From: Marinomonas communis
GTDB lineage: Bacteria > Pseudomonadota > Gammaproteobacteria > Pseudomonadales > Marinomonadaceae
Assembly: GCF_004363305.1 (NCBI RefSeq)
Contig: NZ_SNZA01000001.1
Location: forward strand, 1,267,228 to 1,331,227
Direction: 5' to 3'
DNA length: 64,000 nucleotides
Part shown: positions 17,156 to 25,673 of the stretch, piece by piece
How the letters are laid out: the number at the start of each line of letters is the position of its first letter
How positions within the stretch are numbered: position 1 is the first letter of the stretch
The notes under the pieces: model-generated
Database searches by the model: none
The model's input: only the letters and a program-made list of their open reading frames with translations
What the model was told of the DNA's origin: nothing
Translations under genes and position numbers: made by a program

Positions 17156-17641
17156 ATGCTACCGAAAATCAATACAATCTTATATGCCTGTGATTTAGAG
17201 CCAAAAACAACTCAAGCCATGGAACTGGTCATGAACCTTGCGATTTCTAATCAGGCAAAAGTCGTTCTTATGCATGCTATGGAACCTATTAGTGCCCAAG
17301 CTGCTAATATGATTCATAACTACATGTCAGAACAGACAGTCAAAACCATGCGCGATGAAGCCGTACAATCTGTCAAAGAACGTATGACGACTTACCTTGC
17401 AGAGTTTACTCAAACTCACGCTGACGACATGAACAACTTAAGTGAAACACCGCGAATCGAGGTGGTAAACGGCGTTCCAGCCGAAGCCATTGAGAAAACA
17501 GCTGAGAAAGTTGGTGCTGATCTCATTGTTATGAATAGTCGCACACACAGCAAAATCGGTCAGATGGTGATCGGCTCGACGGCCAACAAGGTTGTCCACC
17601 ACAGCCGTATTCCCGTTCTCGTCGTACCGATTATTAAGTAA
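17156..17641 (+). CDS. Universal stress protein (UspA family)
   Basis: A 161-residue single-domain Usp. The N-terminal strand INTILYACDLE and the ATP-binding loop near the C terminus, VMNSRTHSKIGQMVIGSTANKVVHHSRIPVLVV (about 126-158), fit the ATP-binding subclass pattern G-x2-G-x9-G(S/T) (here SKIGQMVIGSTANKV), slightly degenerate. Usp proteins help survival under starvation and stress. The ATG at 17156 has GAGGAG upstream. An upstream GTG at 17141 would place the ribosome site inside the gene and was rejected. It precedes topB by 73 bases. Confidence 0.88.
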   Translation: MLPKINTILYACDLEPKTTQAMELVMNLAISNQAKVVLMHAMEPISAQAANMIHNYMSEQTVKTMRDEAVQSVKERMTTYLAEFTQTHADDMNNLSETPRIEVVNGVPAEAIEKTAEKVGADLIVMNSRTHSKIGQMVIGSTANKVVHHSRIPVLVVPIIK

Positions 17642-17660
17642 AAACGACGACAATAGACTT

Positions 17661-17714
17661 GGATGCACAAAATACTGTATAAATAACCATACACGTAATA
17701 ATCTTTGTGCATCC
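17661..17714 (+). promoter_or_regulatory. Perfect 11-base inverted repeat abutting the topB start codon
   Basis: GGATGCACAAA (17661-17671) and its complement TTTGTGCATCC (17704-17714) flank 32 bases. The second arm ends immediately before the topB ATG and occupies the place of a ribosome site, which is otherwise not visible. A transcript hairpin or a dimer operator would both affect topB. Confidence 0.5.
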
Positions 17715-19652
17715 ATGATCTTATACATCGCTGAAAAACCAAGCCTTGCACGCGCGATTGCTAGTGCCCTTCCCAAGCCTCAGAAAAAACATGATGGTTA
17801 TATTGAATTACCTAATGGTGATTGTGTCACTTGGTGTATTGGCCATTTGCTAGAATTAGCAGAACCTCAAGATTACGCTCCCCATTACAAACAATGGCAG
17901 CTAGACCACTTACCTATTGTTCCACAAGAGTGGCAGTGGAAGGCCAAAAGCAACACAAAAAAACAGCTCGGTGTGGTTAGAAAACTGCTCAAAAATACTC
18001 AGCAAATAGTCCATGCAGGCGACCCTGACCGCGAAGGTCAACTCCTTGTTGATGAAGTATTACATTTCGCGAAGGTCCCAAAATACAAACTTGATCAAAC
18101 CCAGCGTCTTTTGATTAGCGACCTAACGCCGGCGGCCGTAAAAAAGTCACTCAATAAGCTTCGTTTAAATTCTGAATTCGCCGCCCTGTCACGCTCCGCA
18201 CTGGCCCGCTCTAGAGCTGATTGGCTATATGGTATCAATCTAACACGAGCCTATACCGTAAAAGGACGACAAGCGGGTTACAACGGTGTGCTATCGGTTG
18301 GGCGTGTGCAAACACCAGTTCTTGGGCTCGTAGTGAAACGCGACAAAGAACGTGAAGCATTTGTCGCGAAAGACTTCTATCAGGTGATTGCGCACCTTGA
18401 AACGGACTCATTTCCATTTCAAGCGAAATGGCAACCGAGTGAAGCCTGCGCACCTTATCAAGATGAAGAAGGACGAGTGCTCAGTCGCCCCCTTGCAGAA
18501 AACGTGGCTCGACGGATCACCGATAAACCAGGTTTTGTAAAACAGTTTGATAAGACACCCAAAAAGCAAAATGCTCCATTGCCTTACAATCTTTCAGCGT
18601 TGCAAATAGATGCGGCAAAAGCCTTCTCCATGAATGCTCAGAAGGTACTCGACACATGCCAAGCGCTCTACGAGCGTCACCAAATGATCACTTACCCGCG
18701 CTCAGATTGCCGCTACTTACCAACAGAACAGTTTGCCCAAGCAAGTAGCATCGTATCAAAACTTAAAGAGATGTCTTTGCCATATCAAACGGCTGCGCAA
18801 CAAGCAAACCCCACACAGAAAAGTAAAGCGTGGAATGACAAGCAGGTTGGGGCACACCACGCGATCATTCCCACTCAACAATTAAGTGCTTTTCCAAAAT
18901 TAAGCGCAGATGAAAGAAAAATTTTTGAACTGATCGCACGTCAGTACCTGATTCAGTTCATGCCTGCATACGAGTATTTAGCGACCAAGATTGTGGTAGA
19001 AATTGAAGGTGGTCAGTTTATCGCACAAGGTGTCACTGTGATCAATGAAGGTTGGAAATCACTGATGCCAAGGAGCAAAAAAGAAGAACCCGAGCTACCA
19101 CAGTTAACCGTCAATCAAACGCTACATTGTCGCGTTGGTGAAGTACTTGAAAAACAAACAACACCACCTGATGCATTTACCGATGCAACCTTGTTGGCTG
19201 CCATGACGGGGATAAATCGGTTTGTAAGCGATAAAGCAATCAAGGCGATATTGAAAGAAACCGATGGCTTAGGTACCGAAGCAACCAGAGCTGGCATTAT
19301 TGAATTACTGTTTAAACGCGGCTTTCTACAACGAGAAGGTAAGCAGATTCATGCCACGGCAGCAGGAAGAGCGCTGATCGACGCCCTTCCTGAAAGCACT
19401 ACCGTTCCTGATATGACGGCAAAATGGGAAGCGATGCTTAATGACATTAGCTTAAACCAGCAGTCATATCAGCACTTTATGCATGAGCTTGAAGACGCTC
19501 TCAACACCCTAATTCAAACTGCGAAAACGGGCAACATGACAGCTTTCGCGTCTCTTCCAAAGCAAGCAGCGAAACCTTTTACAAAGAAGAAGAGCACATC
19601 AAAAAAGCGCAACTACACTCGAAAGAAATCAACCAAAGAGACAAAGCGTTAA
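17715..19652 (+). CDS. topB: DNA topoisomerase III
   Basis: A 645-residue type IA topoisomerase. The Toprim domain starts with ILYIAEKPSLARAIA (residues 2-16) and has DPDREG at 103-108. The catalytic tyrosine is Y327 in ITYPRSDCRYLP. The lysine-rich C terminus (about 620-645) replaces long zinc domains and probably aids DNA binding. It decatenates replication and recombination intermediates. The ATG at 17715 fits the canonical TopB N terminus; a longer frame from 17592 overlaps the Usp gene and was rejected. No Shine-Dalgarno is visible, and the start abuts an inverted repeat. The last four bases overlap the convergent LysE gene. Confidence 0.95.
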   Translation: MILYIAEKPSLARAIASALPKPQKKHDGYIELPNGDCVTWCIGHLLELAEPQDYAPHYKQWQLDHLPIVPQEWQWKAKSNTKKQLGVVRKLLKNTQQIVHAGDPDREGQLLVDEVLHFAKVPKYKLDQTQRLLISDLTPAAVKKSLNKLRLNSEFAALSRSALARSRADWLYGINLTRAYTVKGRQAGYNGVLSVGRVQTPVLGLVVKRDKEREAFVAKDFYQVIAHLETDSFPFQAKWQPSEACAPYQDEEGRVLSRPLAENVARRITDKPGFVKQFDKTPKKQNAPLPYNLSALQIDAAKAFSMNAQKVLDTCQALYERHQMITYPRSDCRYLPTEQFAQASSIVSKLKEMSLPYQTAAQQANPTQKSKAWNDKQVGAHHAIIPTQQLSAFPKLSADERKIFELIARQYLIQFMPAYEYLATKIVVEIEGGQFIAQGVTVINEGWKSLMPRSKKEEPELPQLTVNQTLHCRVGEVLEKQTTPPDAFTDATLLAAMTGINRFVSDKAIKAILKETDGLGTEATRAGIIELLFKRGFLQREGKQIHATAAGRALIDALPESTTVPDMTAKWEAMLNDISLNQQSYQHFMHELEDALNTLIQTAKTGNMTAFASLPKQAAKPFTKKKSTSKKRNYTRKKSTKETKR

Positions 19653-20266
19653 CCGAATGCGAGCCAGATACCCACACCTAACATTAGGGAACCCGCAATT
19701 CGGTTCATAATACGAACGTTGCCACTTTTCAGTAGCAAGGAACGCAACGTTCGCCCACCCGATGCGTAAATGAGCAAGCAACAAAACTCTAGGGCAAGAA
19801 TCACGGTGATCAGACTGAATAATTGCTGTCCTAAAGGTTCATCCGCCTGTAAAAAAGGCGGCAGTAACGCAACAAAGAAAGCCCATCCTTTGGGGTTAGC
19901 GATGGCAGTAACAAAGCCTTGGGAGATTAGCTCAAATACACTAGCCGGACGCGTATTCTCTTCGGTTTTGATCGCCATTTTCCCTCGTGATAACCACATC
20001 TGGACACCCAAATACGCAAGGTAAGCCCCCCCCACATATTTAAATAACACGAAGAAAGTTGGGTAGTTTAACAACAGGGCAGCCACACCAATAGACGACA
20101 ATAGTGCGACCAAGCCGACACCAGTCAGCTCGCCCAACATCATCCACAACGAGCGTTTTACGCCGATAGTCATACCAAGCGTCATGGCTAACGTCATGCA
20201 CATACCTGGTGTAATCGAGACAAAGAAGAACGTCGGAACGAAAACCGACAAGAGCGCCAAACTCAT
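19649..20266 (-). CDS. LysE/RhtB family amino-acid exporter
   Basis: A 205-residue inner-membrane protein with about six hydrophobic segments. The LysE-family hallmarks are the N-terminal SITPGMCMTLAMTLGMTIG (about 18-36), YLAYLGVQMWL (about 82-92) and NPKGWAFFVALLPPFL (about 125-140). These carriers export amino acids such as homoserine, threonine or lysine, or amino-acid-like compounds; the substrate cannot be read from sequence. It stands alone, convergent with topB and sharing four bases with it. Confidence 0.88.
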   Translation of the reverse strand: MSLALLSVFVPTFFFVSITPGMCMTLAMTLGMTIGVKRSLWMMLGELTGVGLVALLSSIGVAALLLNYPTFFVLFKYVGGAYLAYLGVQMWLSRGKMAIKTEENTRPASVFELISQGFVTAIANPKGWAFFVALLPPFLQADEPLGQQLFSLITVILALEFCCLLIYASGGRTLRSLLLKSGNVRIMNRIAGSLMLGVGIWLAFG

Positions 20267-20366
20267 ACTTTATTCCATAAAGTTAAAGAAAAGATCGAGG
20301 TAAATTGCCAGATCTTATGACTGGCGACAATGAGGAAATAATGAAAAAATCGTCATCCTAGACAGG

Positions 20367-21155
20367 TTAAAAATGTTTCTTACGCTGAAACTCTCCGTCT
20401 TCCATGAACCGCTGCCACTCGTTATCGAGCTCTTCTTCTGCTTCGTTGTCACCTTGCTCTTCAGCCTCTAACTCAGCCTCTCTTTGCTGCAAGGCCATGT
20501 CGTCTTGAATTTCTTGGATCGTTTCAACAAATTTATTAATTAACTCTGCGGCTTCAGGCTTTTCTTCAATGGGCTTTAGTTGGTTAATCGCTTCTTGATA
20601 TTCATTGATGGCATCATCCATTTTTTGGGTCAAAAAGAACTGACGAGCAAGGTAAGAATGATGATCAGCGTTTACCTTATAACGAAACCAGTGCAGCATT
20701 TCATCAAACCGAGCAAAAGACTCATCATCAATCTGCTTGTTACTCTTGGTAGATAACAAATAGCCATGAAAAGACTCAAATAAACGCTTCAGCTCCATGA
20801 TCTGGATTTCATCCACGACAGGCTTAGCACGGCGTTTTTCCTTACTGGCTTGAAACTGGGACATTTCTTCTTGTAAAAAACGCCTACGCCTTGAAAGAGG
20901 CTCATCAGCTTGTATAGCCAATAGCTCATCACACAGGCCAATCATACGGCTGTATAGCCACAGGCGCATGTCCTTCGGCTGGTATTGAGCAGGCATTTCA
21001 TCAAGGTAACGACGAACTTGGCGTAATTGATTATTAAGCAATGCTGCTTTACGCAAACGCTCTATGCGCGCTTGTTCTTTAAGCTGAAGATAGATAGCAA
21101 AAGCAATAAAGCCACCAATAATCAACAGCAGTAGCGTAACGATGATTGCTGTCAT
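20367..21155 (-). CDS. Membrane-anchored hypothetical protein, coiled-coil type
   Basis: A 262-residue protein with one N-terminal membrane segment (about 3-24) and a long, highly charged cytoplasmic part. The middle has RRRRFLQEEMSQFQASKEKRR (about 95-115). A helical-pair segment near 160-200 (HSYLARQFFLTQKMDDAINEYQEAINQL) looks like a single TPR-type hairpin. The tail (about 215-262) is very acidic. No known family is recognised. It lies 70 bases after a second gene of the same layout (21225-21923), so the two probably work together at the inner membrane. Confidence 0.65.
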   Translation of the reverse strand: MTAIIVTLLLLIIGGFIAFAIYLQLKEQARIERLRKAALLNNQLRQVRRYLDEMPAQYQPKDMRLWLYSRMIGLCDELLAIQADEPLSRRRRFLQEEMSQFQASKEKRRAKPVVDEIQIMELKRLFESFHGYLLSTKSNKQIDDESFARFDEMLHWFRYKVNADHHSYLARQFFLTQKMDDAINEYQEAINQLKPIEEKPEAAELINKFVETIQEIQDDMALQQREAELEAEEQGDNEAEEELDNEWQRFMEDGEFQRKKHF

Positions 21156-21224
21156 AAGTTCCGTTTTCCAAAGCGCCGTGATAGAAAGTTTATTTATATA
21201 ACTTATTTCTTATATCAAAAGGAC

Positions 21225-21923
21225 TTAGCTTACTCTAGCGCTTTTTCCAAATAATTCATTTTCAATGCGCTGAATGGTGCCATTCAAAGATTCAATGACC
21301 TGTCCAGCTTGCTCGAATGATGCAACTTTTTCCATTTCAGCAAGTGCCTGTCGAAGTTTATCCAGTGCCGCAGCTTTCTTATCCAGCTCTAAGCAGCCAT
21401 CCGCTTCTTTCACTAGCAAGTCATGATGAGCCAGGTGAAAAAAGAACCGAATTTGAGTTACTTGGTCCTTTGCCGTAGCCTTATCCAATAAATCATTGGT
21501 CACCAGTCCTCTCAAAAGAAGGGGGAGCGCTTGTAGCCCTTGCTGAACTTGAGAAAGCTGAACATGAGTTTGAACACGGTCTTTTAGCGTCGCTTGTTGG
21601 CTGATTTTTAACTCTTCAAGCAGCTGTATAAAACCAGGTAATTCTGGCTCTAAGGATCGCCCCATTTTGTGGCGAATTAACGTCGAGATACTAGCGACAA
21701 GATACTCAACTAGTACTAATTTGGTCGTCAGGGGTATATAGCGATCCGTGATGATGTTCAGCAAGTCAGCAATGCGGCCACACCGCTTCTCAAGTTGCTC
21801 TAACTCCAGTTGTTGCTGAGCTTGACGTTGTTGGTAATATCGTAGCAACCCAATACAAACTAACACGACACCTAATGCTAGCGCGGCACTAACAACAATG
21901 GTTATAAGAAAACTCGTTGACAC
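21225..21923 (-). CDS. Membrane-anchored hypothetical protein, partner of the downstream gene
   Basis: A 232-residue protein with one N-terminal membrane segment (about 5-28), then a glutamine-rich coiled coil (YYQQRQAQQQLELEQLEKR, about 29-47) and an all-helical body. The C-terminal helices (DKLRQALAEMEKVASFEQAGQVIESLNGTIQRIENEL) have heptad spacing. No recognised domain. It has the same topology and size class as the gene at 20367-21155, in the same direction with a 69-base gap, which suggests an operon of two scaffold-like membrane proteins. The PiT terminator lies just upstream. Confidence 0.65.
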   Translation of the reverse strand: MSTSFLITIVVSAALALGVVLVCIGLLRYYQQRQAQQQLELEQLEKRCGRIADLLNIITDRYIPLTTKLVLVEYLVASISTLIRHKMGRSLEPELPGFIQLLEELKISQQATLKDRVQTHVQLSQVQQGLQALPLLLRGLVTNDLLDKATAKDQVTQIRFFFHLAHHDLLVKEADGCLELDKKAAALDKLRQALAEMEKVASFEQAGQVIESLNGTIQRIENELFGKSARVS

Positions 21924-21968
21924 AAAAATACCGCCTCACACTTTCGTTTGATTCTTTGTTAAGCATAT

Positions 21969-22002
21969 AAAAAAACCGACCATTATGCATGGTCGGTTTT
22001 TT
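21969..22002 (-). terminator. Terminator of the PiT gene
   Basis: AAAAAACCGACCAT pairs with its complement around TATGC and is followed by T on the minus strand. The A/T arms make it usable in either direction. Confidence 0.88.
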
Positions 22003-22027
22003 AAGAATACTTTGTTTAGCTAGCGCA

Positions 22028-23596
22028 TTACGCGACTGAGAAACCAAGTAGGGCGTAGAAAATAATCGCAGACAGTAGTGCCGATGCTGGAACAGTAATG
22101 ATCCATGCTGCGGCAATGCGAAGTAGAGCCGAACGTTTAACCAACTCTTTCTTGGTCGCTTTCTTAAGGCTCTTACGCTCTTCTTTAGAAATCGGAGCAG
22201 CAGATTGCAGCGCTTTAACTTCACGAAGAATTGCACGCTTTTCCTCTACGTCGGCCATTTTGAAACGTTCTACGAACGCGTGGGTCTCATCTGCACCTAG
22301 GCCAGAACTTTCAGAATGTTTCTCAATCTGAGCAAGTTTCTTCTCGTATGACAGCTTCAAGTACTCACGAAGGAAACCAACACCGAAGATACCGCCTACC
22401 GCAATGTGCGTAGAACTTACTGGCAAACCTAACTGAGATGCAATGATTACAGTGATTGCCGCTGCCATTGCCACACAGAAAGCACGTGTCTTATCAAGTT
22501 CAGTGATTTCAGAGCCCACTGTCTTAATCAGCTTAGGACCAAACAACGCCAAGCCAATCGCGATACCAATACCACCTACTAACATTACCCATAATGGGAT
22601 GGAAGCTTTAGACGATACACCACCGTGAAGCAAAGCATCGTTGATCGCAGCCAACGGCCCGATAGCGTTAGCAACATCGTTTGCACCGTGAGCGAAGCTT
22701 AATAGAGCTGCAGATACAATCAAGGGAATTGTAAACAAGCTATTAACGGCATCTTTTTCATTTTTCAGAGATGCAGCGGCACGATCTACCAATGGGCGAA
22801 CAACGAAGTAAGCAGTCAGGGCAAGACCAAAGCCGATGATCAAAGCGGTAATAATGTCCAGCTTCCAGATCTTCTTAAGACCTTTCATCGCCAAGTAAGT
22901 AGCAAATGCCCACACCATTAACGATACCAATAGTGGAACCACTTTCTTAGCCGCCGAAATCATGTCACTTTGATAAGTGATCGAGCGCTTAATGTAAATC
23001 AAGAAGGTTGCCGCAATGATACCGCCCAACGCAGGAGAAATAACCCAGCTGGCAACAATGGCTCCAACTTGGCTCCAGTTAGCAATGCCCCAGCCACCTG
23101 CGGCAATACCAGCACCCATTACACCACCAACAATCGAGTGTGTCGTTGATACCGGAGCTCCTAGGTAAGTCGCTAAGTTCAGCCAAATTGCGCCCGCTAG
23201 CAATGCTGCCATCATCACCCAAATAAAGGTCGTCGCATCAGCGATCGCATTAGGATTAATGATACCTTTCTTAATCGTGCCAACGACACTGCCACCAGCA
23301 ATGATTGCACCAGCCGCCTCAAAAATCGCAGCGATTAAGATCGCACCTGCCATAGACAGAGCTTTCGAACCTACCGCAGGGCCAACGTTGTTAGCAACGT
23401 CATTGGCACCGATATTCAGAGCCATGTAGGCACCAAACGCAGCGGCAATAGCTAGGATGGACACGTTAGAAACGCCTTCGCCGTGGCTGTAAGCATAAAA
23501 GCCTGCTACCAAAACGAACGCTAACGCGATAAGAATGCGGACAACTTCACTGCCGCGACTGGTCTTTGATTCTGAGCCGTAATTTGCAAGATCCAT
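22028..23596 (-). CDS. PiT family inorganic phosphate transporter
   Basis: A 522-residue inner-membrane carrier. The duplicated PiT signature is present in both halves: GANDVANNVGPAVGSKALS (about 62-80) and GANDVANAIGPLAAI (about 305-319). PVSTTHSIVGGVMGAG and PVSSTHIAVGGIFGVG are the matching second repeats. A soluble loop between about 405 and 480 is lysine- and glutamate-rich, giving a longer protein than E. coli PitA (499). It moves phosphate, usually as a metal-phosphate complex, with H+ or Na+. Four 11-base Pho-box-like repeats lie about 210 bases upstream (23806-23849), so control by PhoB is likely. Confidence 0.93.
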   Translation of the reverse strand: MDLANYGSESKTSRGSEVVRILIALAFVLVAGFYAYSHGEGVSNVSILAIAAAFGAYMALNIGANDVANNVGPAVGSKALSMAGAILIAAIFEAAGAIIAGGSVVGTIKKGIINPNAIADATTFIWVMMAALLAGAIWLNLATYLGAPVSTTHSIVGGVMGAGIAAGGWGIANWSQVGAIVASWVISPALGGIIAATFLIYIKRSITYQSDMISAAKKVVPLLVSLMVWAFATYLAMKGLKKIWKLDIITALIIGFGLALTAYFVVRPLVDRAAASLKNEKDAVNSLFTIPLIVSAALLSFAHGANDVANAIGPLAAINDALLHGGVSSKASIPLWVMLVGGIGIAIGLALFGPKLIKTVGSEITELDKTRAFCVAMAAAITVIIASQLGLPVSSTHIAVGGIFGVGFLREYLKLSYEKKLAQIEKHSESSGLGADETHAFVERFKMADVEEKRAILREVKALQSAAPISKEERKSLKKATKKELVKRSALLRIAAAWIITVPASALLSAIIFYALLGFSVA

Positions 23597-23805
23597 AAAA
23601 GAGTCATCTTAGGTTATTAAACGACACTGGTCGGCAAAAATGCCGAGTTACCCTTTCCCAAGTAACTACTCCAGCGATGCAAAAACTAATCCGTCATATT
23701 TCATAAAACTGAAACGTGCGCCATTCTACACTTAGAAGTTTTTCATAAAAACCCAAAGCTAGGCTAATTAAGAAAATTCCAATCAAAAAATTGCCACATG
23801 TTTCA

Positions 23806-23849
23806 TTTTGGTGACATTTATATGTCTTTTATATGACAGAAATATTACA
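23806..23849 (-). promoter_or_regulatory. Pho-box-like tandem 11-base repeats upstream of the PiT gene
   Basis: Read on the minus strand, four contiguous 11-base units are TGTAATATTTC, TGTCATATAAA, AGACATATAAA and TGTCACCAAAA. The known Pho box is tandem 11-base units starting TGTCA. The 358-base gap 23597-23954 otherwise holds the ald terminator and no reading frame I can support. Confidence 0.6.
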
Positions 23850-23885
23850 GGCAGTGTCATGTTACGAAATTAAATGTAAACAGCA

Positions 23886-23910
23886 TAAAAAAAGCCCCCA
23901 GAGGGGGCTT
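23886..23910 (-). terminator. Terminator of the aldehyde dehydrogenase gene
   Basis: AAGCCCCC pairs with GGGGGCTT around AGA, followed on the minus strand by seven T. Confidence 0.9.
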
Positions 23911-23954
23911 AAAGAGTAGAATTGGGGGGCCAATTCTCAGGGTAACAAAGGGAC

Positions 23955-25472
23955 TTAGAAGAAACCTAGAGGGTTGATATCATAGCTCACAAGCATGTTC
24001 TTCGTTTGTTGGTAGTGATCCAACATCATCTTGTGTGTTTCGCGACCTACGCCCGATTTCTTGTATCCACCAAACGCCGCGTGTGCTGGGTATTGGTGGT
24101 AGCAGTTCATCCAAACACGACCCGCTTCAATACCGCGCCCCATACGGTACGCAAGGTTTGTATCACGTGTCCAAACACCCGCACCAAGACCAAATTCCGT
24201 ATCGTTCGCAATCGCAAGCGCTTCTGCTTCGTCTTTAAACGTTGTCACCGCTACAACAGGACCGAAGATCTCTTCTTGGAAGACACGCATGTCGTTTGAG
24301 CCTTTCAGAAGTGTTGGCTTGATGTAGTAGCCATCGTTAAAGCCATCAATTACTTCAGAATCACCACCAATCAGAACTTCAGCACCTTCATCGCGACCAA
24401 TCTGCAGGTAGCTTAGGATCTTATCAAATTGCTCCTGTGAAGCTTGTGCACCAACCATTGTCTCTGTATCAAGTGGATTGCCGCGTTTTATTTGTCCAAT
24501 ACGTTCAATGACTAGCTTGATGAAATCATCATAAACATCTTCTTGAACCAACAAACGCGATGGACAAGTACACACTTCACCTTGGTTAAAGAATGCTAGA
24601 ACTGTACCCTCAACACACTTGCTGATGAATTCATCTTCCGCATTCATGATATCTTTGAAGTAGATGTTTGGCGACTTGCCACCTAACTCTACAGTAGATG
24701 GGATAATGTTTTCTGCCGCACACTTCATGATGTGTGAACCAACAGGTGTTGAACCAGTGAAGGCGATTTTTGCAATGCGAGTGCTTGTAGCCAACGCTTG
24801 ACCAGCCTCGGCACCGTAACCGTTAACGATGTTCAATACACCCGCTGGCAGTAAGTCTTTGATTAAATCAGCAAGCACTAGGATAGATGCTGGTGTCTGC
24901 TCAGCTGGTTTTAGAACTATACAGTTACCTGCAGCTAATGCTGGTGCAAGTTTCCATGCTGCCATCAGTAGCGGGAAGTTCCATGGGATGATTTGACCAA
25001 CCACACCTAGAGGCTCGTGGAAGTGGTACGCAACGGTGTTTTCATCAATTTCACCGATTGAGCCTTCTTGTGCACGGACACAGCCCGCGAAATAACGGAA
25101 ATGGTCCGCCGCTAATGGCACGTCAGCAGCTAGTGTTTCGCGTACTGCTTTACCGTTATCCCATGTTTCAGCAACCGCTAGAGTTTCTAGGTTCGCCTCA
25201 ATGCGATCAGCAATTTTAAGTAGAATATTTGAACGCGCTTGAACAGATGTTTTTGCCCAAGCCGCTTTGGCTTCATGAGCTGCGTCAAGAGCAAGATTGA
25301 TATCTTCTTCAGTAGATCGAGGGATGCGGCAGAAAGGTTTACCATCAACCGGACTAACGTTATCGAAGTACTGACCTTTAACTGGTGCTACCCATTCGCC
25401 ACCAATAAAGTTTTCGTACTGTTCGTTAAAGGTTACAACACTGCCTTCAGAACCTGGTTTAGCATAGATCAT
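23955..25472 (-). CDS. NAD-dependent aldehyde dehydrogenase (AldB/ExaC type)
   Basis: A 505-residue ALDH. Landmarks are [20 protein letters not shown] (about 150-169), the FTGSTPVG coenzyme loop (about 230-237), the general base glutamate in [10 protein letters not shown] (about 253-262), the catalytic cysteine in [12 protein letters not shown] (about 295-306) and the family-typical C terminus ending LGFF. It matches acetaldehyde/ethanol-catabolic enzymes such as ExaC. The ATG at 25472 has GGAG eight bases upstream. A frame-open extension of 14 codons lacks a ribosome site. It is divergent from an AraC regulator with 201 bases between, including two tandem repeats, so it is probably inducible by its substrate. 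Confidence 0.92.
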   Translation of the reverse strand: MIYAKPGSEGSVVTFNEQYENFIGGEWVAPVKGQYFDNVSPVDGKPFCRIPRSTEEDINLALDAAHEAKAAWAKTSVQARSNILLKIADRIEANLETLAVAETWDNGKAVRETLAADVPLAADHFRYFAGCVRAQEGSIGEIDENTVAYHFHEPLGVVGQIIPWNFPLLMAAWKLAPALAAGNCIVLKPAEQTPASILVLADLIKDLLPAGVLNIVNGYGAEAGQALATSTRIAKIAFTGSTPVGSHIMKCAAENIIPSTVELGGKSPNIYFKDIMNAEDEFISKCVEGTVLAFFNQGEVCTCPSRLLVQEDVYDDFIKLVIERIGQIKRGNPLDTETMVGAQASQEQFDKILSYLQIGRDEGAEVLIGGDSEVIDGFNDGYYIKPTLLKGSNDMRVFQEEIFGPVVAVTTFKDEAEALAIANDTEFGLGAGVWTRDTNLAYRMGRGIEAGRVWMNCYHQYPAHAAFGGYKKSGVGRETHKMMLDHYQQTKNMLVSYDINPLGFF

Positions 25473-25558
25473 ACTGTTTACTCCGTTATTGTTGTTTTGT
25501 TTTATACTTAACAATGCTTTTCAATGTAGACCTATGAATGACAACTTACTTGCCTGTG

Positions 25559-25600
25559 AGTCTAAAAAACTTGACTGCCAGTCCATAAAAGTTGACCACC
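25559..25600. promoter_or_regulatory. Two tandem 21-base repeats between ald and araC-type genes
   Basis: Units 25559-25579 and 25580-25600 share the frame AGTC-N3-AAAA-N-TTGAC-N2-CC. About three quarters of positions are identical and the units abut exactly, giving a 21-base period. This is the classic arrangement of AraC-family half-sites. A TATAAT lies at 25604-25609 just downstream on the plus strand. Confidence 0.6.
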
Positions 25601-25673
25601 CACTATAATTTGGGTTAATCATATTCCAGCGTTCTGAAAACACCGCCATCAAACAACAATTAAAGAGGTGTGT

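Noticed and set aside
17675-17690. LexA-like box (CTGTATAAATAACCAT) in the topB leader
   Set aside because: It matches about 12 of 16 positions but lacks the closing CAG, which is essential in the CTG-N10-CAG core. An SOS site is not supported without a matrix score.
17592-17714. 41-codon N-terminal extension of topB
   Set aside because: It overlaps the Usp gene, is unlike any topoisomerase N terminus, and the canonical start ILYIAEKPSLA follows the ATG at 17715.
21889-22236. 115-codon minus-strand frame overlapping the end of pit and its terminator
   Set aside because: It runs through a strong terminator hairpin and overlaps pit in another frame with low-complexity, arginine-rich sequence.
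22098-22331. Open frames opposite to pit, dgcB, etfA, ald, folE and other genes
   Set aside because: They overlap clearly conserved genes on the other strand and show no family features; they mirror the codon bias of those genes.
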